Source of the DNA: Novosphingobium sp. 9 | Lineage (GTDB): Bacteria; Pseudomonadota; Alphaproteobacteria; Sphingomonadales; Sphingomonadaceae | Assembly: GCF_025340265.1 (NCBI RefSeq) | Contig: NZ_CP022707.1 | Location: 1,426,501-1,490,500 of the forward strand | Direction of reading: 5' to 3' | DNA length: 64,000 nt | Part shown: one piece after another, positions 54,849-63,975 of the stretch | Layout of the letters: each line of letters opens with the position of its first letter | How positions within the stretch are numbered: the stretch's first letter is position 1 | Notes under the pieces: model-generated | Database searches by the model: none | What the model was told of the DNA's origin: nothing | What the model saw: the letters and a program-made list of their open reading frames with translations, nothing else | Position numbers and translations under genes: made by a program

Positions 54849-55630
54849 ATGCATGCCGAGGAACGCGAGAGGCTGATCCTGGAGGCCATGGCCGCCACCG
54901 GCTTCGTCAGCTATCGCGACCTCGAAGCGCGGTTGGCAGCCTCTCCGGCGACGATCCGGCGCGATCTTTCGCGGTTGGAGAACGATGGCCGCATCCTGCG
55001 CGTCCACGGCGGCGCCAAGCTGCCCGAGGACGAGCAGGGCGAGGGGAAGGGCGATGCCCTGCGCGGCACGCCCTTCATCCAGTCGATCACCCAGCACCTG
55101 CCCGCCAAGCAGGCGATCGGCCGCGCGGCGGCAGCGCTGTGCTCGCCGGGCGAGGGGTGATGATCGATGGCGGCACCACCACGCTGCAGATGTGCCCGCA
55201 TCTGGCGGGGCTGGGCCTTCAGGTGCTGACCAACTCGCTGCACATCGTCGATGCGCTGCTGCCGCAGATCGATACGCGGGTGCTGCTGCCCTCGGGCACG
55301 GTGTTTCGCGAGCAGAACATCGTGCTGGCACCTGCGGGCGAGGATTCGATGCCGCGCTTCCATGCCCCGCGCCTGTTCATGGGCGCGGCGGCGGTCGGCC
55401 CGCAAGGCGTGATGCAGCACGACGTGATCCTCGTCGCCGCCGAACGCCGCTTCATGGACCGGGCGGAGGAAGTGATCCTGCTGGTCGACAGCTCGAAGTT
55501 CCGCAATTCCTCGGGCGCGATCGTCTGCGGGCTGGACGAGGTGGATCTGGTCATCACCGATGCCGGGATCGAACCGGAAACGCTGGCGCGCCTGCGCGGT
55601 GACGGCGTGCGCGTGATCGTCGCGCCGTAA
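54849..55630 (+). CDS. DeoR-family repressor of the rhamnose operon, apparent frameshift
   Basis: Length fits 260 residues if one G is added to the G4 run at 55154-55157. The N-terminal HTH is intact (MHAEERERLILEAMAATGFV, YRDLEARLAASPATIRRDLS, RLENDGRILRVHGGA). As given the frame stops as CSPGEG at 55160. The shifted frame carries the sugar-phosphate-binding part (VMIDGGTTTLQM, LTNSLHIVDALL, GAAAVGPQGV, LLVDSSKFRNSSGAIVC). DeoR proteins usually repress sugar operons and are released by a sugar phosphate, here probably L-rhamnulose 1-phosphate. Last gene of kinase-lldD-MFS-deoR. Confidence 0.85.
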
Positions 55631-55637
55631 GGGGAAT

Positions 55638-55661
55638 GGGGAAGCGCAGGGTGCGCTCCCC
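55638..55661 (+). terminator. Terminator hairpin after the rhamnose operon
   Basis: GGGGAAGCGCA (55638-55648) pairs with TGCGCTCCCC (55652-55661), one base unpaired, 3-base loop. It lies seven bases after the deoR stop. There is no T run. Confidence 0.5.
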
Positions 55662-55662
55662 C

Positions 55663-55808
55663 TAGAGCCGATCGACATTCAGCCCTGACGGCCTGCAAAT
55701 GGCGATTCCCCGAGCTTCCGGTGCTCACGTACAAGAAGTACGCTGCGCTCCGGGTCTCGAAAAATCACCATTTTCGGCTTGTCATCATCTGAATCTCGAT
55801 CGGCTCTA
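55663..55808. repeat. MITE-like palindromic element, ~146 bp
   Basis: Terminal arms of 20 bases (55663-55682 and 55789-55808) are inverted with one mismatch, and begin/end TAGAGCCGATCGA...TCGATCGGCTCTA. Inside, AAATGGCGATTCCCCGAG pairs imperfectly with CTCGAAAAATCACCATTT around a central CGTAC-aagaa-GTACG hairpin, so the whole element can fold into one long stem. It has no coding capacity. It fills the gap between deoR and the GH3 gene. Confidence 0.72.
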
Positions 55809-55813
55809 AGTCC

Positions 55814-58036
55814 TCAGTCCTTCCAGCTGCGCGCCGAGAGGTGGACCTTCACCGGCTGGCCCAGATGCTGTGCGTCCGAACCCAGCGCGAAAGTGTAGTC
55901 GCCCGCCGCGATCGTCCAGCCGCCGTCCTTCCATTCGGCCAGCAGGCGCGGGTCGATGGTGACGCTCACCTTCTGCGAGGCGCCGGGCGCAAGGTCGACC
56001 CGCTGGAACCCGACGAGGCGCTGGCGGGGCGTCCCGGCCTGCGAGACCATGTAGAGCTGGCCCACGGTCGCACCCTGAACCTTGCCGGTGTTGGACAGTG
56101 TGAAGCTGGCCGTCTTGCCGTCGGTCTTCAGACCCGTCGAGGCAAAGGTGGTGTAGGACAGGCCGAAGCCGAACGGGAACAGCGGTGCTTCGCCCTTGCG
56201 CGCGAACCAGCGATAGCCGACGTCCGAGCCTTCGATGTTGTAGTCAGCGGTGATCCTGGCGTCGGGCGTTGGCGGATCGCCCGCGAAATTGGGCTCGAAC
56301 TCGTTATAGCCGTCCAGCACCGGGCGCGGCAACTGATCGACGCTCTTGGGGAAGGTGATCGGCAGGTGGCCCGAAGGGTTGACCTTGCCGAACAGCACAT
56401 CGGCAATCGCCTCGCCGCCGCGCGCGCCGGGGAACCATGCCTCCATCACCGCAGCGGTCTTGTCGAGCCAGGGCATTGCCACCGGGTTGCCGGTTTCCAG
56501 CACGACGATGGTGTGCGGGTTGGCAGCGGTGACGGCAGCGATCAGTTCGTCCTGACCGTAAGGCAGCGAAAGGTCGGCCTGATCGAAGCCCTCGGAGGAC
56601 GGCTTCACGGCGAACACGATCGCCACGTTGGCCTTCTTCGCCTGCGCCACGGCATCGGCGATCACGTCGCCGCTGCGGTAGGTGACGGTGGCGCCGGGGG
56701 CGAGCGCCTTGATCGCCTGCATCGGCGAGGAAGGCTGCCATGTCGGTGCGATCAGGGCATCGAAGCCGGTGTGCTCGCCGCTCTGGATCGTGACGACCGG
56801 GCCATCCTTGCCGTGGACCTGACTGGAGCCGCCGCCGGTCAGCACCCCGGCATTGGCATAGCCGCCGATCACCGCGATGCGCTTGGCCGAGGCTGCCAGC
56901 GGCAGCGCGCCGCCTTCGTTGCGCAGCAGGACGATGCCCTGTCGGGCGATGTCGCCCGAAATCTTGGCATCAGCCTCGAAGTCGATGGCGCCGCCGGGCT
57001 TGGCGGGATTGGCGTCGAGCCCTGCCGCATAGATCGAGGTGAGCACGCGGCGGTTCATGTCATCGAGGCGCGCCGCCCATGCCGGGTCTTTCGCGGCGGC
57101 TGCGGCCAGCGGCTTGTCCAGCCACACCTGCTTGTCGAGCTGCTCGCCCGATTGCTGGTCCAGCCCGTGGATCGCGGTTTCCAGCGAGGGTACCGCGCCC
57201 CAGTCCGACATGACGAAGCCCTTGTAGCCCCAGTCCTTCTTCAGCACCGTGTTCAGCAGGTAGTCGTTGTCGCACGCACTGGCGCCGTTCACCTTGTTAT
57301 AGGCGCACATCACGGCGAGCGGCTGGCCCTTCTCGATGCCGATCTGGAAAGCCAGCAGGTCGCTTTCGCGCGCGGCGGGATCGCTGATCTGCGAACTGAC
57401 GAACTTGCGGCCCGTCTCCTGTCCGTTGAGCGCAAAGTGCTTGATCGTCGAGATGATGTGGTTCGACTGGATGCCGCCGATTGCCGCGCCGACGAGATCG
57501 CCGGTCAGCAGCGGATCTTCCGAGAAGTACTCGAAGGTACGGCCCGCGCGGGGGTCGCGCATCAGGTTGGCGCCGCCTGCCAGCAGCACGTTGAAGCCCT
57601 TGGCGCGTGCTTCCGAACCGATCATTGCGCCGCTCTTGCGCAGCGCTTCGGGATTCCAGCTCGACGCCATCGACAGGCCCGAGGGCAGGCCGGTGGCGCC
57701 GTCCTTGCGCATGCCCATGACGTAGGCGACGCCGAGGCTGGCGTCGGTCTCGGTCAGCGCGGGGACGCCCAGACGCGGAATGCCGTGGATGAAGCCCGCG
57801 CCCCAGATCGCGCCTTCGGGCAGCGTCGGCAGAGTGGGGCCGAGCGGAAGCGCCATGATGCCATGCGTCAGCACCGTCTTTTCTGCAGGCGTCATCTGCG
57901 CGAGCGTCTTGTCGGCCTTCGCCTCGGCGGCGGCAAGCGGGGCCTCGCTGCCTTTGGCCTGCGCGGCGGCAGCGGTGAGGACAAGCGCGATGGCGCCCAG
58001 CGAAACGGACAACGTAGATGCAAGACGGCGGTGCAT
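55814..58036 (-). CDS. Secreted glycoside hydrolase family 3 (beta-glucosidase-like)
   Basis: 740 residues from ATG 58036 (MHRRLASTLS). Signal peptide ends near LTAAAAQAKG. The N-terminal TIM-like domain has LAGGANLMRDPRAGRTFEYF, IKHFALNGQETGRKF and the nucleophile Asp in KGFVMSDWGAV. The second domain has GIVLLRNEGGALPLA and IVFAVKPSSEGFDQADLSLP (general acid region). The C-terminal fibronectin-III-like domain (VSVTIDPRLLAEW) is present. It removes terminal beta-linked sugars from oligosaccharides. The gene follows a carboxylesterase gene on the same strand after 101 bases. Confidence 0.9.
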   Translation of the reverse strand: MHRRLASTLSVSLGAIALVLTAAAAQAKGSEAPLAAAEAKADKTLAQMTPAEKTVLTHGIMALPLGPTLPTLPEGAIWGAGFIHGIPRLGVPALTETDASLGVAYVMGMRKDGATGLPSGLSMASSWNPEALRKSGAMIGSEARAKGFNVLLAGGANLMRDPRAGRTFEYFSEDPLLTGDLVGAAIGGIQSNHIISTIKHFALNGQETGRKFVSSQISDPAARESDLLAFQIGIEKGQPLAVMCAYNKVNGASACDNDYLLNTVLKKDWGYKGFVMSDWGAVPSLETAIHGLDQQSGEQLDKQVWLDKPLAAAAAKDPAWAARLDDMNRRVLTSIYAAGLDANPAKPGGAIDFEADAKISGDIARQGIVLLRNEGGALPLAASAKRIAVIGGYANAGVLTGGGSSQVHGKDGPVVTIQSGEHTGFDALIAPTWQPSSPMQAIKALAPGATVTYRSGDVIADAVAQAKKANVAIVFAVKPSSEGFDQADLSLPYGQDELIAAVTAANPHTIVVLETGNPVAMPWLDKTAAVMEAWFPGARGGEAIADVLFGKVNPSGHLPITFPKSVDQLPRPVLDGYNEFEPNFAGDPPTPDARITADYNIEGSDVGYRWFARKGEAPLFPFGFGLSYTTFASTGLKTDGKTASFTLSNTGKVQGATVGQLYMVSQAGTPRQRLVGFQRVDLAPGASQKVSVTIDPRLLAEWKDGGWTIAAGDYTFALGSDAQHLGQPVKVHLSARSWKD

Positions 58037-58137
58037 GACGAACCTCTCAATCGATTGTTGTAGCGCGCCTTTATGGCCACGCGGTTGTTGCACCGCGATG
58101 CATAACGGACTCTGCGCGAAAGGGAATTGCCGGTCGG

Positions 58138-59688
58138 CTATTTTTGCGTTGCGTAGGGATCACCGCTGGCGGCGTGCGCTTCAAGAAAATCGAGGCGCTG
58201 CTTCTCGAAGTCCTTGAGAACTTTCGGGCCAGTGTTGGTGAACGCGATCTGTGCGGAATCGGAAACAGTGAAGCGCGGCCATTGCGGCGCGCCTGCATGA
58301 TTGGGATTGCCGGTGCGCGCGAAGGCGACCCAATAGGCGGAGGTGAGCTTCGCGGTGGCCTCGTCCCCGGCGGTCCAGCCGGGCTTGGAGGCGTCGGTCG
58401 GCGTATCGAACACGAACTCGATCTCGTCGCTGTGGCCGACGCCGGGGCGCACGCTGCGCTGCGCCTCGGGCACGTAGGCGAAGCGGTAGAGGTAGGTGGG
58501 ATTGCCTGCTGCTGCGGAAAGGCGGGCAGTGGCGCGGGCAGGCTCGACCATCGCGGCATCGCCCCACATCCGCGTCATCGCCTTGTCCTGGCCGACAGTC
58601 GCCACATCGTAGAGCGCCAGCGCCCTGTCGGCATCGGGCCCAAGGCTCTTGAGCTTGGCTTCGGCAATGCCGGGCATCCAGCGCAGCAGGCTTTCCTCCC
58701 AGTCGTTGGCGCCGATCAGCAGGGGCACCTTTGCGGAACGCCCCTGCGCGAACGCGATCGCTGGCGCTTCGGTTATGAGCTTGCCGTCGATCATCGGTTC
58801 GCGGACTTGCGTGACCGGCGCGTCGAGCACCGTTTCGGCGGGAAGGGCGCGCAAGGCGGCGGGATTGTCGGAGGTCACGCCCTTGCTCTTTGCCCATGCA
58901 AGATCCTGCTTTTCCGCCACCGCCAGCGGCGGGAGCCAACGGCGCGGCGAGCCGGACTCGGCGATCGCGCGCTGGAACAGGCCGTGTGCAGGCGGCACCG
59001 CCATCAGGGTCGAGACGGCGACGGCGCCAGCGGACTCGCCGAAGATCGTCACCTTGGCGGGATCGCCACCGAACGCTGCGATATTGCGCTTCACCCATTG
59101 GAGCGCGGCGATCTGGTCCATCAGCCAGTAGTTGCCGCAGGCCTCGCCCGGATGTTGCGCGCAGAGCGCTGGCGTTGCGAACACGCCGAAGCGGGCGAGG
59201 CGATAGTTCAGCGTCACCACGATCACGCCCTGCCGCGCCAATGCCGAGCCGTCGTAGACCGGCATCGAGCCTGATCCCATGATAAAGGCGCCGCCGTAGA
59301 TCCACACCATCACCGGCAGCGGCTTCGCGCTTTTGCGGACGCCGGCAGGGCGCCAGACGTTCAGATAGAGACAGTCCTCGCTGGCCTTGTAGTCGTGGCC
59401 TGCGGGCAGGTGGTTGTGCGCCAGGTCCTGCATGCAGTCGTCGCCGAAGTGGGTGGCATCGCGCGTGCCGCTCCAGCCGGCGGCGGGCTGCGGCGCGCGC
59501 CAGCGCAGGTCGCCCACCGGCGGCGCGGCATAGGGAATGCCGCGAAAGCTCTCGATGCCCTCGCCGGAAAGCCCGGAGAGCGTGCCTTGCGCGATCTTTA
59601 CTGCCGGTGAGTCGGGGGTGGCATGGGCGGGGATCGCGGAGAGGCCGAGCGCGGCGAACAGGGCAAGGCAAAGCGGGCGGAAGGGCAA
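58138..59688 (-). CDS. Secreted type-B carboxylesterase
   Basis: 516 residues from TTG 59688, which follows GAAAGGTG; the open frame extends upstream, but the signal peptide (PFRPLCLALFAALGLSAIPA-HA) fixes the start. Motifs: GIPYAAPPVGDLRWRAP, EDCLYLNVWRP, oxyanion region VWIYGGAFIMGSG, nucleophile elbow TIFGESAGAVAVS, and the catalytic His in GVGHSDEIEFVF. The family hydrolyses carboxylic esters, including acyl or feruloyl decorations and xenobiotics. With the GH3 gene downstream it may deacylate plant oligosaccharides before glycosidic cleavage; this is inference. Confidence 0.88.
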   Translation of the reverse strand: MPFRPLCLALFAALGLSAIPAHATPDSPAVKIAQGTLSGLSGEGIESFRGIPYAAPPVGDLRWRAPQPAAGWSGTRDATHFGDDCMQDLAHNHLPAGHDYKASEDCLYLNVWRPAGVRKSAKPLPVMVWIYGGAFIMGSGSMPVYDGSALARQGVIVVTLNYRLARFGVFATPALCAQHPGEACGNYWLMDQIAALQWVKRNIAAFGGDPAKVTIFGESAGAVAVSTLMAVPPAHGLFQRAIAESGSPRRWLPPLAVAEKQDLAWAKSKGVTSDNPAALRALPAETVLDAPVTQVREPMIDGKLITEAPAIAFAQGRSAKVPLLIGANDWEESLLRWMPGIAEAKLKSLGPDADRALALYDVATVGQDKAMTRMWGDAAMVEPARATARLSAAAGNPTYLYRFAYVPEAQRSVRPGVGHSDEIEFVFDTPTDASKPGWTAGDEATAKLTSAYWVAFARTGNPNHAGAPQWPRFTVSDSAQIAFTNTGPKVLKDFEKQRLDFLEAHAASGDPYATQK

Positions 59689-59902
59689 GGCGGCACCTTT
59701 CGGAACAGGACTGTGACGCTGTAACAATGGCGGTGCGCCGTCGCGTTCGTCTTGATCGCTCGCGCCGCCAGTCTTGCATTGCGTGTCATCGAGACATTTC
59801 ACGGGACGCGAACGGTCAAGACCTCGGGCCGATGGAAACAAGACGGGCAGGGGCGCTCTGGCTTAGACCATGCGGCATAGATGCAGTAAGGAATGGACCG
59901 CC

Positions 59903-60748
59903 ATGACCGATACCCTCCCGCGCCTTCGCACAACGCCTTTCCGCGACGATATCAATTTCGGTGCGGTGATCCATGACGTCGATCTCGCCAGCGCCGACGA
60001 GGATACGCTGAAAGCCGTGGTCGACGAGTTCCATCATTCGGGTGCGATCCTGCTGCGCGGCCAGTCGATGGAACCGGGCGACCTGGTGCGTTTCGTCTCG
60101 ATGTTCGGCGAGGCCGAGGATCACACGAACAAGGCTTTCGTGATGGACGGGTTCGAGAAGATCTACATCCTCTCGAACCGCATCGGCAGTCACCGCGATG
60201 GCGTGGGCTGGCACACCGACTATTCCTACAAGGAAGAACCGGTGATGTGCACCATGCTCTACAGCGTGGAAGTGCCCGAGGAAGGCGGCCAGACGATGCT
60301 GGCGGACATGGTCGCGGCCTATGACGCGCTTCCGGCGGAGCGTCAGGAAGAACTCCAGAAGCTGACCCTGCATCACAGCTGGGAGCACTTCATGGTGCAT
60401 CGCCTCGAAGCCAAGATGGAACTGACGCCCGAACTGCTGGCCGAGAACCCCGACGTGATCCACCCGCTGATCCGCACGCACCCGGCAGACGGCCGCAAGG
60501 CGCTGTGGGTCTCGACCGGCACCGTCAAGAAGATCATCGGTCAGGACGATCCCGAGGATCTGGCGCTGCTCGACGAACTGGTCGAGTTCGGCACGCAGGA
60601 CAAGTTCGTCTACACGCATGACTGGCAGGTCGGCGACGTGCTGATGTGGGACAACCGCTGCACGCTGCACACCGGCACCGGCTTCGACGACACCAAGTAT
60701 TACCGCACCATGCACCGCCTGTGGGTGAAGGGCGACAAGCCCTACTGA
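59903..60748 (+). CDS. TauD/TfdA-family Fe(II)/2-oxoglutarate dioxygenase
   Basis: 281 residues from ATG 59903. Iron ligands in VGWHTDYSYKEEP (His, Asp) and the distal His in NRCTLHTGTGFDD; the 2-oxoglutarate Arg in KYYRTMHRLWVKGDKPY. Compared with the two dioxygenases at 27-29 kb it is more compact and carries KLTLHHSWEHFMVHRLEAKM, so it is a separate branch, perhaps acting on an aromatic or plant-derived acid. Divergent from the esterase gene; tail-to-tail with the TyrA-like gene, sharing seven bases. No sulfur operator is seen upstream. Confidence 0.85.
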   Translation: MTDTLPRLRTTPFRDDINFGAVIHDVDLASADEDTLKAVVDEFHHSGAILLRGQSMEPGDLVRFVSMFGEAEDHTNKAFVMDGFEKIYILSNRIGSHRDGVGWHTDYSYKEEPVMCTMLYSVEVPEEGGQTMLADMVAAYDALPAERQEELQKLTLHHSWEHFMVHRLEAKMELTPELLAENPDVIHPLIRTHPADGRKALWVSTGTVKKIIGQDDPEDLALLDELVEFGTQDKFVYTHDWQVGDVLMWDNRCTLHTGTGFDDTKYYRTMHRLWVKGDKPY

Positions 60749-61563
60749 GCCTTATGGACTGAGGGCGAGAAGCCCTTGGGGATCGCACGAAAATGAAGGC
60801 CGGGTAGCGGGATGCTGTCCGGCCTTCGTCTGTCTGGGGCGGCGAGATCGTCGGCATGTTCGACAAGCGCTGTGAGGAAGGCCTCGCGCGCGGCATGGGC
60901 AAAGGGATTGTCGCAGGCTATGGCACGGGCAACATCGGGCGCGTCGCCGCAGACCATCGCGCTTGCTTCCGCCAGCAGGTCGAAGCTGCGGGTGGAGAAG
61001 CGCCCCGGCGCCAGATCGAGCCGCGCGAAGGCCCCTGCGATCAGGTGGACGAGGCCTTGCGTCATCGCCATCTCGCGGTCGTGTGCCTCCGGTGTCGAGA
61101 GTAGCGTGCGCAACCCCAGCACCCGGCGCAGGAACGCGGCGATGCGCCCATGCCGACGGCCCCGCAGCGGGCACAGCACGATGCGATGGCCGGCAAGACC
61201 CTCCCGCGCGCTCTGCGGGCCGAACAGCGGATGGGTCGCCAGTACGTCGACATGCGCAGGCAGTTCACGCAGCATCGCCTCGGCGGGAAGCACTTTCACC
61301 GAGCCTACATCGACCACCAGCGTACCGGGGCGCAAGTGCGGGGCGATCGTGCGACATACCTCGCCAATGGCGCGGACCGGCACGGCGAGGATCACCACGT
61401 CGCAGGCGGCGGCTTCTTGCGGAGAGGCTTGCGGGTTCGCCGGATCGACGATGCGCAAGTCGCAATGGTTGCGAAGATGAGTGGCGATCAGGCGACCGAA
61501 CGCGCCATAGCCGAACAGGCCGAGAGTGGGGCGGGCGCGTGAGGGAGAAGGCGAACTCGGCAT
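60742..61563 (-). CDS. Prephenate/arogenate dehydrogenase-like protein (TyrA family)
   Basis: 273 residues. N-terminal Rossmann motif LGLFGYGAFGRLIATHL, then DVVILAVPVRAIGEV, TLVVDVGSVKV and DVLATHPLFGPQSAREGLAG, all typical of TyrA; the helical C-terminal dimer domain has DREMAMTQGLVHLIAGAFAR. The family oxidatively decarboxylates prephenate or arogenate with NAD(P)+ for tyrosine synthesis. The neighbours here are catabolic, so a specialised paralogue is possible. Its 3' end overlaps the dioxygenase gene on the opposite strand by seven bases. Confidence 0.83.
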   Translation of the reverse strand: MPSSPSPSRARPTLGLFGYGAFGRLIATHLRNHCDLRIVDPANPQASPQEAAACDVVILAVPVRAIGEVCRTIAPHLRPGTLVVDVGSVKVLPAEAMLRELPAHVDVLATHPLFGPQSAREGLAGHRIVLCPLRGRRHGRIAAFLRRVLGLRTLLSTPEAHDREMAMTQGLVHLIAGAFARLDLAPGRFSTRSFDLLAEASAMVCGDAPDVARAIACDNPFAHAAREAFLTALVEHADDLAAPDRRRPDSIPLPGLHFRAIPKGFSPSVHKAQ

Positions 61564-61624
61564 GATGCTATGACCTCTGGAAAAGAGCGTCGCGCGGGCC
61601 GGGAGATCATCTTTCTGGAAAGGT

Positions 61625-61684
61625 CAACCGCCGGTCACGCGGCGGTTGAAGGATGACAAGGAACCCACCGCCGATCAGCGGCGG
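61625..61684 (-). terminator. Two hairpins behind the AraC gene
   Basis: CAACCGCC/GGCGGTTG (61625-61632 with 61641-61648) and an ACCGCC...GCGGCGGT stem around 61667-61684 lie between the AraC and TyrA-like genes on the minus strand. They may terminate the Rieske-AraC transcript. No T run is present. Confidence 0.4.
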
Positions 61685-61750
61685 TAATAGGACTTCACGA
61701 AAGGAAGGGTGCTTGCCATGCCGTTTGGGTAATCTGCGGCGCAGGCCCTG

Positions 61751-62734
61751 TCAATCCGCGCTCCGCCCGCCCCCGCCCCCGCCCGCGCCGCCGCGCCGGT
61801 GCTCGCGCGGGCTCAGGCCATAGCGGGAGCGGAACGCGCGCGAGAAGTGCGCGGCATCGTTGAAGCCCCAGCGAAAGGCGATTTCGGAAACCGAGAGCTG
61901 GGCATGCAGCGGGCTGATAAGATCGGCATGGCACCGCGCCAGCCGCCGCTCGCGCAGCACTTGCGCGAAGTTCAGATCCTGCGCGGAGAGCAGCCGCCGC
62001 AGATAGCGCGGCGAAATCCCGGCATCCTGCGCCAGCGCGCTCATCGTCAGGTCGCTCTGGCCAAGCAGCGTTTCGAGGCGTTGCAGGATGCGCTGGAGCA
62101 GCGCCGCACGCGCGCCGTCCGCGCCGCCGCGCGCCTGCTGCCCGCCCTGTGCGGCCAGGGTGGCGACGAGGAACTCGATCGCGGACAATTCGATCGGGCG
62201 CAGCGCTTCGGCGTCGAGATCGTCGAGCCGCTCGCCCACGGCGGCCAGCATCGCGCGGAACACCGCCGCGCTGCCGAGGCTCGCATCTATTCCCAGCAGG
62301 GGGGCGCCGGGCGGGGCGAGCAGGCGCGGGGCTACGGCAATGGCGGGAAACTGCACGAGGAGCAGGCGGTAACGGTCTGAAAACGAAAGGCTGGACGCCA
62401 CGCGGTTGACGCCGAGCACAAGCTGCGCGGGGCCGATCTCCAGCGCGATGCCCGGACCGGAAAGCTGAGCCTCGCCTTCCAGCACGACCGCCAGCCACAA
62501 GCCTTCGGCCTGCTGCTCGGATCGCCCTTCGATAGTCAGGGCGTCGGATTCCAGCCGGGCGAAGTGCAGCCCGATGGGGGACTGGAGCACGGTGACAGTC
62601 CCCGCCATCGGTGCATCCTGCAGCGGGCGCACCAAGGGCAGGCGCAGCCGTGCCATCGCATCGACCCACGCGGCGGTGCGCTCGTGTTCGGGAAGGTCTG
62701 TCGTGTCGAGCCGCCAGGCCGGGCTTTCACCCGT
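61751..62734 (-). CDS. AraC-family transcriptional regulator
   Basis: About 327 residues from GTG 62734. An N-terminal cupin-like region (TVTVLQSPIGLHFARLESDA ... GEAQLSGPGIALEIGPAQL) resembles the AraC-binding-domain-like ligand region, followed by two HTHs at the C-terminus (SALAQDAGISPRYLRRLLSA and SVSEIAFRWGFNDAAHFSRA, ending FRSRYGLSPREHRR). The last residues are a poly-Gly tail. It lies 29 bases behind the Rieske oxygenase and presumably activates it; an open frame upstream of the GTG overlaps that gene. Confidence 0.85.
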   Translation of the reverse strand, partial: TGESPAWRLDTTDLPEHERTAAWVDAMARLRLPLVRPLQDAPMAGTVTVLQSPIGLHFARLESDALTIEGRSEQQAEGLWLAVVLEGEAQLSGPGIALEIGPAQLVLGVNRVASSLSFSDRYRLLLVQFPAIAVAPRLLAPPGAPLLGIDASLGSAAVFRAMLAAVGERLDDLDAEALRPIELSAIEFLVATLAAQGGQQARGGADGARAALLQRILQRLETLLGQSDLTMSALAQDAGISPRYLRRLLSAQDLNFAQVLRERRLARCHADLISPLHAQLSVSEIAFRWGFNDAAHFSRAFRSRYGLSPREHRRGGAGGGGGGRSAD

Positions 62735-62763
62735 CACCCGGCGGCTGTCGTCTCCGGACGGGC

Positions 62764-63975
62764 TCAACCTGCCAGCACGCCGACCTTCGGTTCGACCGGA
62801 AGCGGGGCTGGCGTTGCCGAGCCGCCGTCGCGCGCTTCGAGGTAGCGCTTGACCAGCCACTTGTTGAACTGGACTTGCGCGCCTTCCTGCCAGGAATAGC
62901 GGCCACGCGGGGCGAAGCGCGAGCGCAGGCCGACCTGTACCAGCTCGTCGACGTGGAAATCCTGCGCGATGATGTGCGAGGTGGCGCGCATGTTCATGTC
63001 GAGCTTGTGCTCGAACGTGGGGTCCGCCATCGCGCCGGGGGCGAACAGCAGGCCGGTGTCCATCTCCAGCGATTCCGGGCCGTTGGGGCGCAGGATCAGG
63101 TAGATCACCATGTCGCTGGTCATGACGAGGCTGAGCGAGGGCGGCACGTTGGCGAAGGTGAAGCGGTTGCGCGCTTCTTCCGACAGGCCGGGGAACACCG
63201 GCAGCACCGCGCGCTGGGTGGCATTGAAGCTGGCGTCCTTGTGGAGCGTGCCGTTGTAGCGCAGGAACCCGGCATCGGCGGGATCGCTCTCGGGGAACTC
63301 GGCCTTGCCCGAAGGCACGAAGTCATGCAGCGGCCCGGCGTGCAGGCGGCTGGCATGATAACCGTCGTTGTTGTTCTCGAACATCACCTTCCAGTTCCAC
63401 GGATGGACATCCGCAGGGCCGGGGCGGGGGCCTTCCGCATTGGCGAGATCGTATCCGGCGATGGCCTTTTCCACGTCGGCAAGGCGCGGCGCGAGCGGGG
63501 CGGCGTTCTGGTCGAAGTTGATGAAGATGAAGCCCAGCCACAGTTCCACCTTGAAGCGCGGCAGGCTGTTGGCGGCCTTGTCGAAATTGCAGGTCTTGCT
63601 CATCGCGGGCGCGGCGACGAGGCGACCGTCGAGTGCATAGCTCCAGTGGTGGTAGGGGCACAGGAAGCCACGGGCATTGCCGCTGCCTTCGGCCACCAGC
63701 ATCGCGCGGTGCTGGCACACGGCGGACATCGCCGCGATCTCTCCGGCCTGCGTGCGCGAGACGATCACCGGCTCGCCCACCATGCTGGTGGTGAAGAAGT
63801 CGCCCGGATTGGGGATGAACGATTCGCGGCCCACGCACAGCCACTCGCGCATATAGAGCGCGTCCTTTTCGAACTCGTAGAAATCGGCGCCGGTGTAGCA
63901 CTCCGGCGGCAGGGTGCAGGCGGTATCGATCTCCTGCGCCGAAGCGGCGAGCGAATCGAAGAAACTGTTTGGCAT
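62764..63975 (-). CDS. Rieske-type aromatic ring-hydroxylating oxygenase, alpha subunit
   Basis: 403 residues. The [2Fe-2S] ligands are C-x-H in SAVCQHRAMLV and C-x2-H in GFLCPYHHWSYALDG. The mononuclear iron site includes His residues in ENNNDGYHASRLH and probably the Asp in DFHVDELVQVG. The family uses O2 and electrons from a reductase to hydroxylate or demethylate an aromatic ring or a quaternary amine. No reductase or ferredoxin is next to it inside the window, and its partner may lie outside. The AraC gene follows after 29 bases. Confidence 0.9.
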   Translation of the reverse strand: MPNSFFDSLAASAQEIDTACTLPPECYTGADFYEFEKDALYMREWLCVGRESFIPNPGDFFTTSMVGEPVIVSRTQAGEIAAMSAVCQHRAMLVAEGSGNARGFLCPYHHWSYALDGRLVAAPAMSKTCNFDKAANSLPRFKVELWLGFIFINFDQNAAPLAPRLADVEKAIAGYDLANAEGPRPGPADVHPWNWKVMFENNNDGYHASRLHAGPLHDFVPSGKAEFPESDPADAGFLRYNGTLHKDASFNATQRAVLPVFPGLSEEARNRFTFANVPPSLSLVMTSDMVIYLILRPNGPESLEMDTGLLFAPGAMADPTFEHKLDMNMRATSHIIAQDFHVDELVQVGLRSRFAPRGRYSWQEGAQVQFNKWLVKRYLEARDGGSATPAPLPVEPKVGVLAG

